Source: an uncultured Selenomonas sp. (GTDB taxonomy: Bacteria; Bacillota; Negativicutes; Selenomonadales; Selenomonadaceae). Taken from it: a stretch of 64,000 nt of DNA. The position numbers and the translations under genes were made by a program. Below are positions 48,374 through 56,897 of the stretch, piece after piece (position 1 is the stretch's first letter; every line of letters starts with the position of its first letter). Below the pieces are notes generated by a model. That model was not told the origin of the DNA and did no database searches. It saw only the letters and a program-made list of their open reading frames with translations. Location of the stretch: contig CAMVGU010000010.1 of assembly GCA_947167105.1 (NCBI GenBank), forward strand, positions 1-64,000, read 5' to 3'.

Positions 48374-48991
48374 TTACTGCTCCAGACTGCGCAGTTTCTC
48401 CCTGACCTGCATCAGGGCGTAGCCGAAAAGGTTCCTCCCCAGCCATCTGTCCGGGTGGGTGGCATCCTCGTCCAGCCTGTCCAGGCCGATGCCCCCTGTC
48501 CTGTCGTAGGGGCTGGCTTCCACCAGGGTGGCATCCCCCGTGCCCAGCAGGTAGGCTTTCATATCCGGGTTCTGGCTGAACTTCAGGAAATTGCCCGTGC
48601 AGGAAATGCTGTGGCTGAACTTCTGCCAAACGGCATTATCCACCCCTTGAATGCGGAGGCTGATGACCCGAAGATCCTTAGGGTCCGTATTGACCCTGAT
48701 CTTGCGCAAATTGGCCCGATCCCCGAAAAGCATGGCCTTCTGGGCCACTATATACTGCTCCACCAGGGAATAGGTCACTCCGTCCGCCTGGAATTTGCGC
48801 TCGAACCAGGGGGACAGGCATTCCTCCGCCAGCTTGCCATCGGGATGAGGCCGGCTGCGCCAGAACATCACGAATTTCTCCCCTTCGCCGTGCACAGGCT
48901 CGGCAAACTCCCAATAGGGAATGCTGTACTTCTCGTGGGTAATAACTTCCATATCCGACAAGCCCGGTATATCCACAGCCATGATAATCAC
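48374..48991 (-). CDS. NADAR family protein (YbiA-like)
   Basis: SPWFERKFQADGVTYSLVEQYIVAQKAMLFGD...TDPKDLRVISLRIQG...LLGTGDATLVEASPYDRTGGIGL...NLFGYALMQVREKL. Confidence 0.88.
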   Translation of the reverse strand: MIIMAVDIPGLSDMEVITHEKYSIPYWEFAEPVHGEGEKFVMFWRSRPHPDGKLAEECLSPWFERKFQADGVTYSLVEQYIVAQKAMLFGDRANLRKIRVNTDPKDLRVISLRIQGVDNAVWQKFSHSISCTGNFLKFSQNPDMKAYLLGTGDATLVEASPYDRTGGIGLDRLDEDATHPDRWLGRNLFGYALMQVREKLRSLEQ

Positions 48992-49183
48992 CCTCCTCAG
49001 TCACTTGGCAGTTTTCCCTTGTCCTCTCTACTTCGCCCCGGCCGGCAGGATTTCCTGCCTTGGGGGGCACAGTTGCGGAAAATTTCCTGCTTTATGTCAG
49101 TTACCATTGTATTGATTATATGCTATAATGGTTAAGGTTTTACGACAACCACCCATATCTTTCATTTCAAAGGAGGAGCATAC

Positions 49184-49456
49184 ATGAAGGAAAAGAAGGC
49201 GTACATCTTTTTCAACTGCGATGAGCAGAAAGACCCGAAATCCATGAACGTGATGTACAACAACACCGTCTACGGCGACACGAAGAAGGCTCGCAAGGAA
49301 CTGCTGGCCAAAATCGAGGAGGAAATTGCTGCCGGCAAGGTTCACGCAGATGAGGCCGCCCTGGAGCATGTCCGCAAGGAGGTGCTGGACGGGGACCCGG
49401 CTGCTGCCAGCGCCAGCCTGCAGTTCGGCGCCGTTATTGCCCTCAGCATCATCTGA
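49184..49456 (+). CDS. Small hypothetical protein
   Basis: RBS AAAGGAGGAG before ATG at 49184; 90 aa. Confidence 0.65.
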   Translation: MKEKKAYIFFNCDEQKDPKSMNVMYNNTVYGDTKKARKELLAKIEEEIAAGKVHADEAALEHVRKEVLDGDPAAASASLQFGAVIALSII

Positions 49457-49520
49457 CTGCAATCATTACATATATATCCGCCGCTGCCTTCGCGCAGCGG
49501 TATTTTTAGAGGACAGTACC

Positions 49521-49910
49521 ATGGACGAAAAGCAACAGGCCCTGCTCTCCTATCTGCTGGGCAAGGGGCTGCAGCAGGAGGAGCGCCGCTCCCATGTGAT
49601 GAAGCAGCACCAGACAGCTTACCAGAGCCAGGCCCGTGCCATCCCCGTGCCCACCCATGAGGAAATCCAAGCCCAGCGGGAGAAGGCGGCGGCAGCCAAA
49701 GAAGGCAGGAGCCTCCCGCCCCCTGCCTTCACCCCCATGCAGTGGTCCGAGCTGCAGCAGGCCGCAGCCAAGCCCCCTGCTCCTCCCGCCCCCAGGCCCA
49801 GGGCAGAGGCCGCTCCCCCTGCTGCCCCGCCCCCGGCCCTCTCCCAGGCAGAAAAGCCTCCGGGAAGAAAAGTCAGTGCGCCCCTCTGGGAAAAGGTCAA
49901 GCGACAGTAA
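49521..49910 (+). CDS. Small Ala/Pro-rich hypothetical protein
   Basis: Start MDEKQQALLSYLLGKG; low-complexity PPAPPAPRPRAEAAPPAAPPPA. Confidence 0.6.
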   Translation: MDEKQQALLSYLLGKGLQQEERRSHVMKQHQTAYQSQARAIPVPTHEEIQAQREKAAAAKEGRSLPPPAFTPMQWSELQQAAAKPPAPPAPRPRAEAAPPAAPPPALSQAEKPPGRKVSAPLWEKVKRQ

Positions 49911-49944
49911 AAAAAGTCCCACGCCTTAAAGGTGAGGGACTTTT
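49909..49944 (+). terminator. Intrinsic terminator
   Basis: AAAAAGTCCCACGCCTTAAAGGTGAGGGACTTTT. Confidence 0.7.
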
Positions 49945-49986
49945 GCCGTACCGTCGCACAACAGAACAGACCATGCCACTTTACAG

Positions 49987-50030
49987 TCCGCCCCCTGGGG
50001 GGCGGGGAACCGCGAAGCGGTGGTGGGGGG
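49987..50030. repeat. R2 dispersed double-hairpin repeat
   Basis: TCCGCCCCCTGGGGGGCGGGGAACCGCGAAGCGGTGGTGGGGGG. Confidence 0.8.
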
Positions 50031-50073
50031 CCGATGGCATGCTCTACTGTTCGTCAGCATCCGTATTTCTATC

Positions 50074-51006
50074 TCAGCAGGTATGGCACTTATCGTAAAT
50101 GCCATGCTTCTTCAGGGTATCCACCATGGTGGCGCCGATCTGGGCGACGGTCTCCGCCACCTCGATGCCCACGGCATTCAGGGCCTTGATCTTATCCGCA
50201 GCCGTGCCCTTGCCGCCGCTGATGATGGCGCCGGCGTGGCCCATGCGCTTGCCCGGAGGGGCTTGGCGCCCGGAGATAAAGGCAGCCACCGGCTTGTCCG
50301 GCATATTCTCCTTGATCCACTGGGCCGCATCTTCCTCCGCATTGCCGCCGATTTCACCGATCAGCATGACCGCCAGGGTGTCGGGGTCATCCTTAAAGAG
50401 CTTCAGGGCGTCGATAAAGTCCGTGCCCTTCACCGGGTCGCCGCCGATGCCCACGGCAGTGGTCTGGCCGATGCCCGCATTGGAGAGCTGGAAGGTAGCC
50501 TCGTAGGTCAGGGTGCCGGAGCGGGAGATAATGCCCACATGGCCCTTTTTATGGATGTAGCCGGGGATAATGCCAAGCTTCGCCTCGTCGGTGGTTAAGA
50601 GACCTGGGCAGTTGGGCCCTATAAGGTGGGTCTTTTTGCCCTCCAGATAGCGGCGCACCTTCACCATATCCTCCACCGGGATATGCTCGGTGATGCAGAC
50701 CACCACATCCAGCTCCGCGTCGATGGCCTCCAGGATGGAGTCCGCCGCGAACTTCGCCGGCACATAGATGACGGAAGCATTGGCTCCCGTGGCTTCCTTG
50801 GCCTCAGCCACCGTATTGAACACGGGGATCTTCACGGCTTCCCCGTTCTTGCCCTCGGCTTCCACGAACTGCCCGGCTTTCCCCGGAGTCACCCCCGCGA
50901 CAATCTGGGTGCCGTAGGCCACCATCTGCTTGGTGTGGAAAGTGGCCTGCTTGCCGGTGATGCCCTGCACTATGGCTTTCGTGTCCTTATTGATTAAAAC
51001 TCCCAT
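50074..51006 (-). CDS. sucD: Succinate--CoA ligase subunit alpha
   Basis: [69 protein letters not shown]. Confidence 0.96.
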   Translation of the reverse strand: MGVLINKDTKAIVQGITGKQATFHTKQMVAYGTQIVAGVTPGKAGQFVEAEGKNGEAVKIPVFNTVAEAKEATGANASVIYVPAKFAADSILEAIDAELDVVVCITEHIPVEDMVKVRRYLEGKKTHLIGPNCPGLLTTDEAKLGIIPGYIHKKGHVGIISRSGTLTYEATFQLSNAGIGQTTAVGIGGDPVKGTDFIDALKLFKDDPDTLAVMLIGEIGGNAEEDAAQWIKENMPDKPVAAFISGRQAPPGKRMGHAGAIISGGKGTAADKIKALNAVGIEVAETVAQIGATMVDTLKKHGIYDKCHTC

Positions 51007-51050
51007 TATATGTGCCTCCCTCAATCATTTTCCCAGTCATCAATCCGGCT

Positions 51051-52250
51051 TCAGCCCTTGGCCTCGGCTTCCTTTACGAGCTTCACGACGGTCTCTGCAC
51101 CGCCCTCCATGGTGGGGGCCATGATGACATTCTTGATGGGGGAGTTCTTCAGGATCTCACGGCCCTCCTCGGAGTTGGTGCCCTCCAGGCGCACCACCAC
51201 CGGCACGGGCAGGCTCTTGCCGTCCTCGGAGATCAGCTTTGCAGCCTCGATAATGCCCTTGGCCACCTGATCGCAGCGGTTGATGCCGCCGAAGATATTG
51301 ACGAAAATACCCTTGGACTGGCCACCTTCCAGCATGATGGAGAAAGCCTTGGCAATCTTTTCGGGGTTGGAGTCGCCGCCCACATCCAGGAAGTTGGCGG
51401 GATTGCCGCCGTAGTATTTCAGTATGTCCACGGTAGCCATGGCAAGGCCCGCGCCGTTGACCATGCAGGCCACGTCGCCCCCCAGGTTCACATAATTAAG
51501 GTCGGCTGCCGCCGCCTCCAGCTCCTTCGGGTCTTCCTCCGTCTCGTCCCGCATTTCCACTACATCGGGATGGCGGAAAAGGGCGCTGTCATCGAAATTC
51601 AGCTTGGCATCCAGGGCCATCACATTGTTGTCACCCGTCAGCACCATGGGGTTGATCTCCGCCAGGGAGCAATCCTTGCCCACAAAGGCATTATACAGGC
51701 AGCTCATCAGCTTCTGGGCGGGGCGGATGGCTTCCTTGGGCAGGCCCAGCTTATAGGCCATGCGGTTGGTCTGGAAAGCGGCCAGGCCGATGGCGGGGTC
51801 GATATATTCCTTGAAAATCTTCTCCGGGGTCTCGGCGGCCACCTTCTCGATTTCCATGCCCCCTTCGGTGGAGGCCATCATCACGATACGGGCCGTCTGG
51901 CGGTCAATGACAAAGGAAAGATAGTATTCCTTCCTGATGTCCGCCCCCTGCTCGATAAGGAGATTATTGACCTGCTTGCCCTCCGGGCCGGTCTGGTGGG
52001 TGACAAGCACCTTGCCCAGGATATTTGAGGCAGCCTCCCGCACGGCTTCCGGCTTGTTGTCCACTACCTTGACGCCGCCGGCCTTGCCCCGGCCGCCCGC
52101 GTGAATCTGTGCTTTCACCACCACTTTGCTGGTGGAAAGCTTCGCGGCACACTCGACAGCCTGCTCGACAGACGTGGCATGGAAGCCCTCCGGCACAGCA
52201 ACGCCGTAGGACTTCAGGATTTGCTTGCTCTGATACTCATGAATGTTCAT
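51051..52250 (-). CDS. sucC: Succinate--CoA ligase subunit beta
   Basis: [58 protein letters not shown]. Confidence 0.97.
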   Translation of the reverse strand: MNIHEYQSKQILKSYGVAVPEGFHATSVEQAVECAAKLSTSKVVVKAQIHAGGRGKAGGVKVVDNKPEAVREAASNILGKVLVTHQTGPEGKQVNNLLIEQGADIRKEYYLSFVIDRQTARIVMMASTEGGMEIEKVAAETPEKIFKEYIDPAIGLAAFQTNRMAYKLGLPKEAIRPAQKLMSCLYNAFVGKDCSLAEINPMVLTGDNNVMALDAKLNFDDSALFRHPDVVEMRDETEEDPKELEAAAADLNYVNLGGDVACMVNGAGLAMATVDILKYYGGNPANFLDVGGDSNPEKIAKAFSIMLEGGQSKGIFVNIFGGINRCDQVAKGIIEAAKLISEDGKSLPVPVVVRLEGTNSEEGREILKNSPIKNVIMAPTMEGGAETVVKLVKEAEAKG

Positions 52251-52332
52251 GCAATCTAAGCCTCCCTATCGTGTTTCCTCTTGTTTACTATCCTTATTGT
52301 ACTCTTTTTATTTTTGTTTGTCTACTGGATTG

Positions 52333-52494
52333 GGGCGTGTTGATTAAATGAGCTTAGTCCAGATTTGTGGGGATTGGCTGTCCATGCAAGGCGACAAACC
52401 GCAGGCATAGTGGTGCTATGCTGAGGATTTGTCAACGCAGCAGGGGCAGTCAAGACCCATGAAGATGGGCTGAGTGAATTAATCAACACGCCCT
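52333..52494. mobile_element. MITE-C copy 2 (~162 bp)
   Basis: GGGCGTGTTGATTAAATGAGCTTAGTCC ... GTGAATTAATCAACACGCCC. Confidence 0.88.
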
Positions 52495-52569
52495 AGGGCG
52501 TGCCCGGGGAAGGATTTCCGCTGTTTCCGCAGAATGATAGCAGAGTATGAATCTGAAAGGGGACTTAAC

Positions 52570-53127
52570 ATGTATAGACTATCAACCTCTGACCGCAGGC
52601 GCTGGTCAACCGGGGATATGACGAAAATGGCCCTCTGCGTGGCGCTGCTCTGCGTCACGGCCTATATCTCCTTCCCCTTGCCCTTCACGCCGGGCATGGT
52701 CACGGCCCTGACACTGGCCCTGAATCTGTCGGCCTTTATCCTGACACCGGGCCAGACCCTGACGGTTATCCTGGTCTGGATTCTCTTGGGCTGTGCCGGG
52801 CTGCCGGTCTTCGTAGGGGGCACGGCAGGCTTCGGCAGGCTCTTTGGCCCCACGGGGGGCTTTATCCTGGCCTTCCTTCCCGCCTATCCCCTGGTCAGCC
52901 TGCTCAAAGGGCAGGGCAATTCCTTCCGCCGCTATCTGGCTGTGGCCTGCCTGGTGGGCATCCCCCTAACCTATCTCGGGGGCCTGCTCTCCATGATGCT
53001 GGTCATGGAGATCAATCTCGGGGAAGCCTTTATCATTGCAGCCCTGCCCTACATCCCCGGTGACATAGGGAAAGCAGCCTGCGCCGCCTATCTGGGGGTC
53101 AGGCTGAACCGCTCTTTCAGCCGCTGA
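52570..53127 (+). CDS. bioY: Biotin transporter BioY
   Basis: FPLPFTPGMVTALTLALNLSAFILTPGQTLTVILVWILLGCAGLPVFVGGTAGFGRLFGPTGGFI. Confidence 0.92.
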   Translation: MYRLSTSDRRRWSTGDMTKMALCVALLCVTAYISFPLPFTPGMVTALTLALNLSAFILTPGQTLTVILVWILLGCAGLPVFVGGTAGFGRLFGPTGGFILAFLPAYPLVSLLKGQGNSFRRYLAVACLVGIPLTYLGGLLSMMLVMEINLGEAFIIAALPYIPGDIGKAACAAYLGVRLNRSFSR

Positions 53128-53131
53128 AAGC

Positions 53132-53167
53132 AAAAAATCGCCAACCCTTGCCGGGTGGCGATTTTTT
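53132..53167. terminator. Bidirectional intrinsic terminator
   Basis: AAAAAATCGCCAACCCTTGCCGGGTGGCGATTTTTT. Confidence 0.85.
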
Positions 53168-53188
53168 GCATATTCACAGTGCCCCTGC

Positions 53189-53464
53189 TCAGGCGCGGGT
53201 CTCCACTTCCTCAAACAGCAGGGCAAAGGCTCCCAGGCCGATCCAGACGTGACGGCCGCTGCCGTCCTCCGTCATCTCCACCACCTGGATGGTGTTATAA
53301 TCTATATCTCCCGAGGAGTCGCGCACCGACTGGGCCGTGAAGATGGTGCCTGTGGGATAGTAACCTATGACATCGGGCACTTCGGAATGGTTATTGCGCT
53401 TGTAAATCCTATGGGTGGCACGGAATTTCTTGCCTACAATGCCGCCGGAAACGAAATTAGACAT
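53189..53464 (-). CDS. Small hypothetical protein
   Basis: 91-aa ORF MSNFVSGGIVGKKFRATHRIYKRNNHSEVPDVIGYYPTGTIF. Confidence 0.55.
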   Translation of the reverse strand: MSNFVSGGIVGKKFRATHRIYKRNNHSEVPDVIGYYPTGTIFTAQSVRDSSGDIDYNTIQVVEMTEDGSGRHVWIGLGAFALLFEEVETRA

Positions 53465-53479
53465 ACTAAAGCCTGCTAC

Positions 53480-53910
53480 TTAAAATATAGACAAATATGC
53501 CTATATCAAGATGTATCGCTACAATCTCACGATTTGTAGTTCCTTGTTCATCGTATCCGTTCTCGCCGTCCATAGGACAGGCTACTGACGTTTGCATGAT
53601 ACTCCGAAGGCGTAAATTCCCGACTAGCCATCGGTACATATCGACAGTATCTTGTTTGTGATATTCTGCCGATTACATCTAGTAGCTTTCTCCTTTCGTG
53701 ATATTTTTTTTGCGTATAGGCTCGCCAGCCTCGCTTGGGTTTCGCATCTACCACTGTCCAACGGCTACCATCAGGGTGCTATCCCGTAGTTAGACGGACT
53801 GTTTCAACCGCCTCTGGTTTATTTCCAGCCGTTCCGACTGCTGTAAAGTCAGCACAAACTAACTCAACGGATTTCTTGAGCCTTTAGCATATTGCTACAC
53901 GTTTTTACAT
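53480..53910 (-). pseudogene. Possible decayed tnpB 3' region of an IS200/IS605-like element
   Basis: AGGCGTAAATTCCCG...CATCGGTA resembles AGGCGTAGATTCCCG...CCACGGTA beside the intact tnpB (5980-6004); broken frames, lower GC. Confidence 0.35.
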
Positions 53911-54054
53911 ACTTGTGTATTCTTTCAGTTACTTATTGTCACCTCCTTCAAAAGTATGCAGAACTCACTGGAGTACCGCACCTGATAAATAATATATTCA
54001 GCAGAAAGAAGCATTTACCTGCCCTGTACGGCAAAAAAATGCAAATTTACCCCC

Positions 54055-55422
54055 TTACGCCTTTTCCTCCGGGTCATCAAAGCCCAGCAGCCAGGTGGCG
54101 AGAAAGCCTGCGCCGTAGGCCGTGACCAGGCCCAAAAGATACACGGGCGCATTGTCCGCCACCGCCGCCAGGGGCAGCCCGGAAAGCCCCATGGCCCTGG
54201 CCCCTACCATGGCTGCGGCCTCGATGGCGCCGCCGCAGGCACCGCCGATGCAGGCCCCGATAAAGGGACGGCCCAGGGGCAGTGTGACACCGTAGATCAG
54301 CGGCTCCCCCACCCCCATAATGCCCACGGGCAGGGCGGACAGCACCGTTTTTTTCAGGAATTTGTTTTTCGTCTTGAGATACACGGCAAAGGAAGCGCCA
54401 ATCTGGCCGCAGCCCGCCATGGCCAGCATGGGCAGCAGGACAGTCACCCCGTACTGGGACAAAAGCTCTGCATGGATGGGGGTCATGGCCTGATGCAGCC
54501 CCAGCATGACTATGGGCAGCCAGCAGCCCCCCAGGATAAAGCCGGTGAGTGCCCCGCCCTCCCGGACTGCAGCCGTCGCGGCAAGGCCGATATTCTCCGC
54601 CAGGATGCCACCCACGGGCTGCAGCAGGAAGATGGCGGCAAAGCCTGCAATCAGCACCACCAGCAAAGGCGTCAGGAACAAATCCAGCATTTCCGGCACC
54701 AGGCGGTGAAGCTTCTTCTCCAGCAGGGAGGCCAGGGCCGCCACCAGCACCACCGCGATAATGCCTCCCCGCCCCGGCACCAGGGGCTCCCCCCCAAGGG
54801 TGACACTGCCTAAGGCAGGATTGGTAATCACCGCCGCCAGCACGCCCCCCAGGATGGGCGTGCCCCCGAAGACCTTCGCGGCATTGACACCCACGAACAG
54901 ATTCAGGCCGTAGTAGATGGCACTGCCCATAATGGCAAGCATCTGAATAATAGCGCCCCCGTTAAGCTCCGGGGCGGCCTTCAGGCAGATATTCAGCACC
55001 CCCGTAATCAGTCCGCAGGCGATAAAGGCGGGTATCAGCGGCACAAAGATGGCGGCAATCTTCTTGAACAGCTTATTGAGGGGCGTATCATTCTTCCGGC
55101 GCAGGGCCTGGTGCAGCTCTGTCCCGTCGCCCACCTGGGCCTGTCGCGCCAAATCCAGGCGGCTTTGGCTATCCTTTTCCATAAGCTCCTTCAAGAGCGC
55201 AGTAACATTCTGCGCCCGGCCCGGCCCCAGGATAACCTGCAGCTCGCCGCTGTTGTCATGGATGCCGGCGACACCCTCCAGCCCCTGCAGCTGCTCCAGC
55301 ATGAAGGGACTTTGCTCTCTCAAATGCAGGCGCAGGCGCGTCATGCAGTTCGTTGCCTGCATTATGTTTTCCCTTGGCCCGACTATCCCATAAATGGCAC
55401 GGGCCAGTTCTTCCTGATTCAT
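54055..55422 (-). CDS. PTS EIIBC, glucose/sucrose superfamily (MurP-like)
   Basis: IIB motif ATNCMTRLRLHLRE; GLEGVAGIHDNSGELQVILGPGRAQNV; EIIC GEPLIYGVTLPL. Confidence 0.88.
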   Translation of the reverse strand: MNQEELARAIYGIVGPRENIMQATNCMTRLRLHLREQSPFMLEQLQGLEGVAGIHDNSGELQVILGPGRAQNVTALLKELMEKDSQSRLDLARQAQVGDGTELHQALRRKNDTPLNKLFKKIAAIFVPLIPAFIACGLITGVLNICLKAAPELNGGAIIQMLAIMGSAIYYGLNLFVGVNAAKVFGGTPILGGVLAAVITNPALGSVTLGGEPLVPGRGGIIAVVLVAALASLLEKKLHRLVPEMLDLFLTPLLVVLIAGFAAIFLLQPVGGILAENIGLAATAAVREGGALTGFILGGCWLPIVMLGLHQAMTPIHAELLSQYGVTVLLPMLAMAGCGQIGASFAVYLKTKNKFLKKTVLSALPVGIMGVGEPLIYGVTLPLGRPFIGACIGGACGGAIEAAAMVGARAMGLSGLPLAAVADNAPVYLLGLVTAYGAGFLATWLLGFDDPEEKA

Positions 55423-55452
55423 AAATTCCTCCTTTGTTTCAGCAAACTATCA

Positions 55453-56634
55453 TCAAGCCCTGCCGGAAGGGCAAACATCGGCCTCCGGCAGGCTGTCTTT
55501 CAGATCATGGTCGGTCATGGCGCAGACTGCGGAGTCTGACCAGACATTCTCGGCTGTCTCAATCATATCAATAACCGCGTAGATAGGCAGGATAATGCCC
55601 ATCAGCCCCAGGGGCGCACCCAGGGAGGACATCAGCGAGAGGGTCAGGAAATAGCAGCCCATGGGAACCCCCGCATTGCCCACCGCTGCCAGCACGGCTA
55701 CAAAGAGCCAGGCCACCATGGTGGGCAGCGTCAGCTCGAAACCGGCATTCTGCATGACGAACAGGGAAGTCACCAAAATAAAGGCGGCACAGCCGTTCAT
55801 ATTGATGGTGGTGCAGATGGGCAGCACAAAGCGGGACACCCTGGGATTGACCTTCAGGTTTTCCTCGGCGGAGGCCAGCGTCACCGGCAGGGTAGCGGCA
55901 GAGCTTTTGGTAAAGAGGGCCACAGCCACGGCAGGCAGCATCTTCCTCAGCACCTGCAGGGGATTAAGGCCCCGCAGGGCCAGGAACAGGGGCAGCACGA
56001 TAAAGAACTGGATCAGGTTGCCCCCCATAACCACAGCCACATACTTGCCCAGGGCGCCCACAATGACACCGGCCTCAATCTGGGCGGAAAGCTGGGCGGC
56101 AAAAGCCAGAATACCGAAGGGCAGCACCTGCAGCAGCCCCCGTATCAGGGTGAATAAAAGCTCCTGCAGCCCCTCAAGCCCTGAGAGCAGCACCGCGCGG
56201 TTCTCCGTCCGGGGCATAAAGGCCAGCCCCAGGCCGACAGCAGCGGCGATAAAGAGCACAGAGAGGACATTGCCCGCAATAAAGGGCTGCAGCACATTAT
56301 TGGGGATGACCTGCAATAAATGGTCATAGTAGGAAAGGGAGCCAACCTTCTCCAGAGGCACGGCACTGGCTCCGGCCCCGATGGCCTCTGCAGGCAGATT
56401 GCCGGGAGCTATCCAGATATAGAGCAGCAGCCCCACGGCTGCCGCCGAAAAGGTGGTCAGCAGCGTATAGCCCAGGGCATGGGCGAAAATGCGGCGGGTT
56501 TCCTTCTGTGCCCCCAGCCTGGACAGGGTGGTGATAACCGCCAGCGCGATGGTGGGCACGGCGATAAATTGGAACAGCCGGGTGAACACTGCCGCGATAA
56601 AATCAAAAAAAGAAATCAAGGGAGCAGGCCCCAC
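55453..56634 (-). CDS. DAACS-type dicarboxylate/amino acid:cation symporter (N-terminus probably frameshifted)
   Basis: KSSAATLPVTLASAEENLKVNPRVSRFVLPICTTINMNGCAAFI; N-terminal residues lie in another frame up to about 56760. Confidence 0.85.
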   Translation of the reverse strand: MGPAPLISFFDFIAAVFTRLFQFIAVPTIALAVITTLSRLGAQKETRRIFAHALGYTLLTTFSAAAVGLLLYIWIAPGNLPAEAIGAGASAVPLEKVGSLSYYDHLLQVIPNNVLQPFIAGNVLSVLFIAAAVGLGLAFMPRTENRAVLLSGLEGLQELLFTLIRGLLQVLPFGILAFAAQLSAQIEAGVIVGALGKYVAVVMGGNLIQFFIVLPLFLALRGLNPLQVLRKMLPAVAVALFTKSSAATLPVTLASAEENLKVNPRVSRFVLPICTTINMNGCAAFILVTSLFVMQNAGFELTLPTMVAWLFVAVLAAVGNAGVPMGCYFLTLSLMSSLGAPLGLMGIILPIYAVIDMIETAENVWSDSAVCAMTDHDLKDSLPEADVCPSGRA

Positions 56635-56787
56635 CCAGCCCAGAACAGCCCCCAGGATAAGGGCCCCAGCCAGAGCAGGAAATTTTTGGCATTCCCCTGC
56701 CTGCGGCTGTCTGCGATAATGTTCCGGGCCTGTTCGTTCAGGTATTTTTTTTCTGGCATAATGATATTCCTTTCCGAATGGAGTATT

Positions 56788-56821
56788 GGGTGTGTTGGTT
56801 AAAAACTAATCGACACGCCCC
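56788..56821. mobile_element. TIR-only remnant of the MITE-C/D family
   Basis: GGGTGTGTTGGTTAAAAACTAATCGACACGCCCC: both TIRs with almost no interior. Confidence 0.6.
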
Positions 56822-56836
56822 AAGCAACAAAGTAAA

Positions 56837-56893
56837 TTATAACGCCATTGTCCAGGCTTTGCCATAGGAAAAGCCAGAACAATGGCGTTATAA
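56837..56893. repeat. Long palindrome of the TTATAACGCCATTGTTC family
   Basis: TTATAACGCCATTGTCCAGGCTTTgccataggaAAAGCCAGAACAATGGCGTTATAA. Confidence 0.8.
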
Positions 56894-56897
56894 ACAG

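Noticed and set aside
49184-49910. Two small consecutive ORFs as a toxin-antitoxin pair
   Set aside because: No toxin or antitoxin motif recognised; second ORF is Ala/Pro-rich low complexity; only noted as a possible NADAR neighbour.
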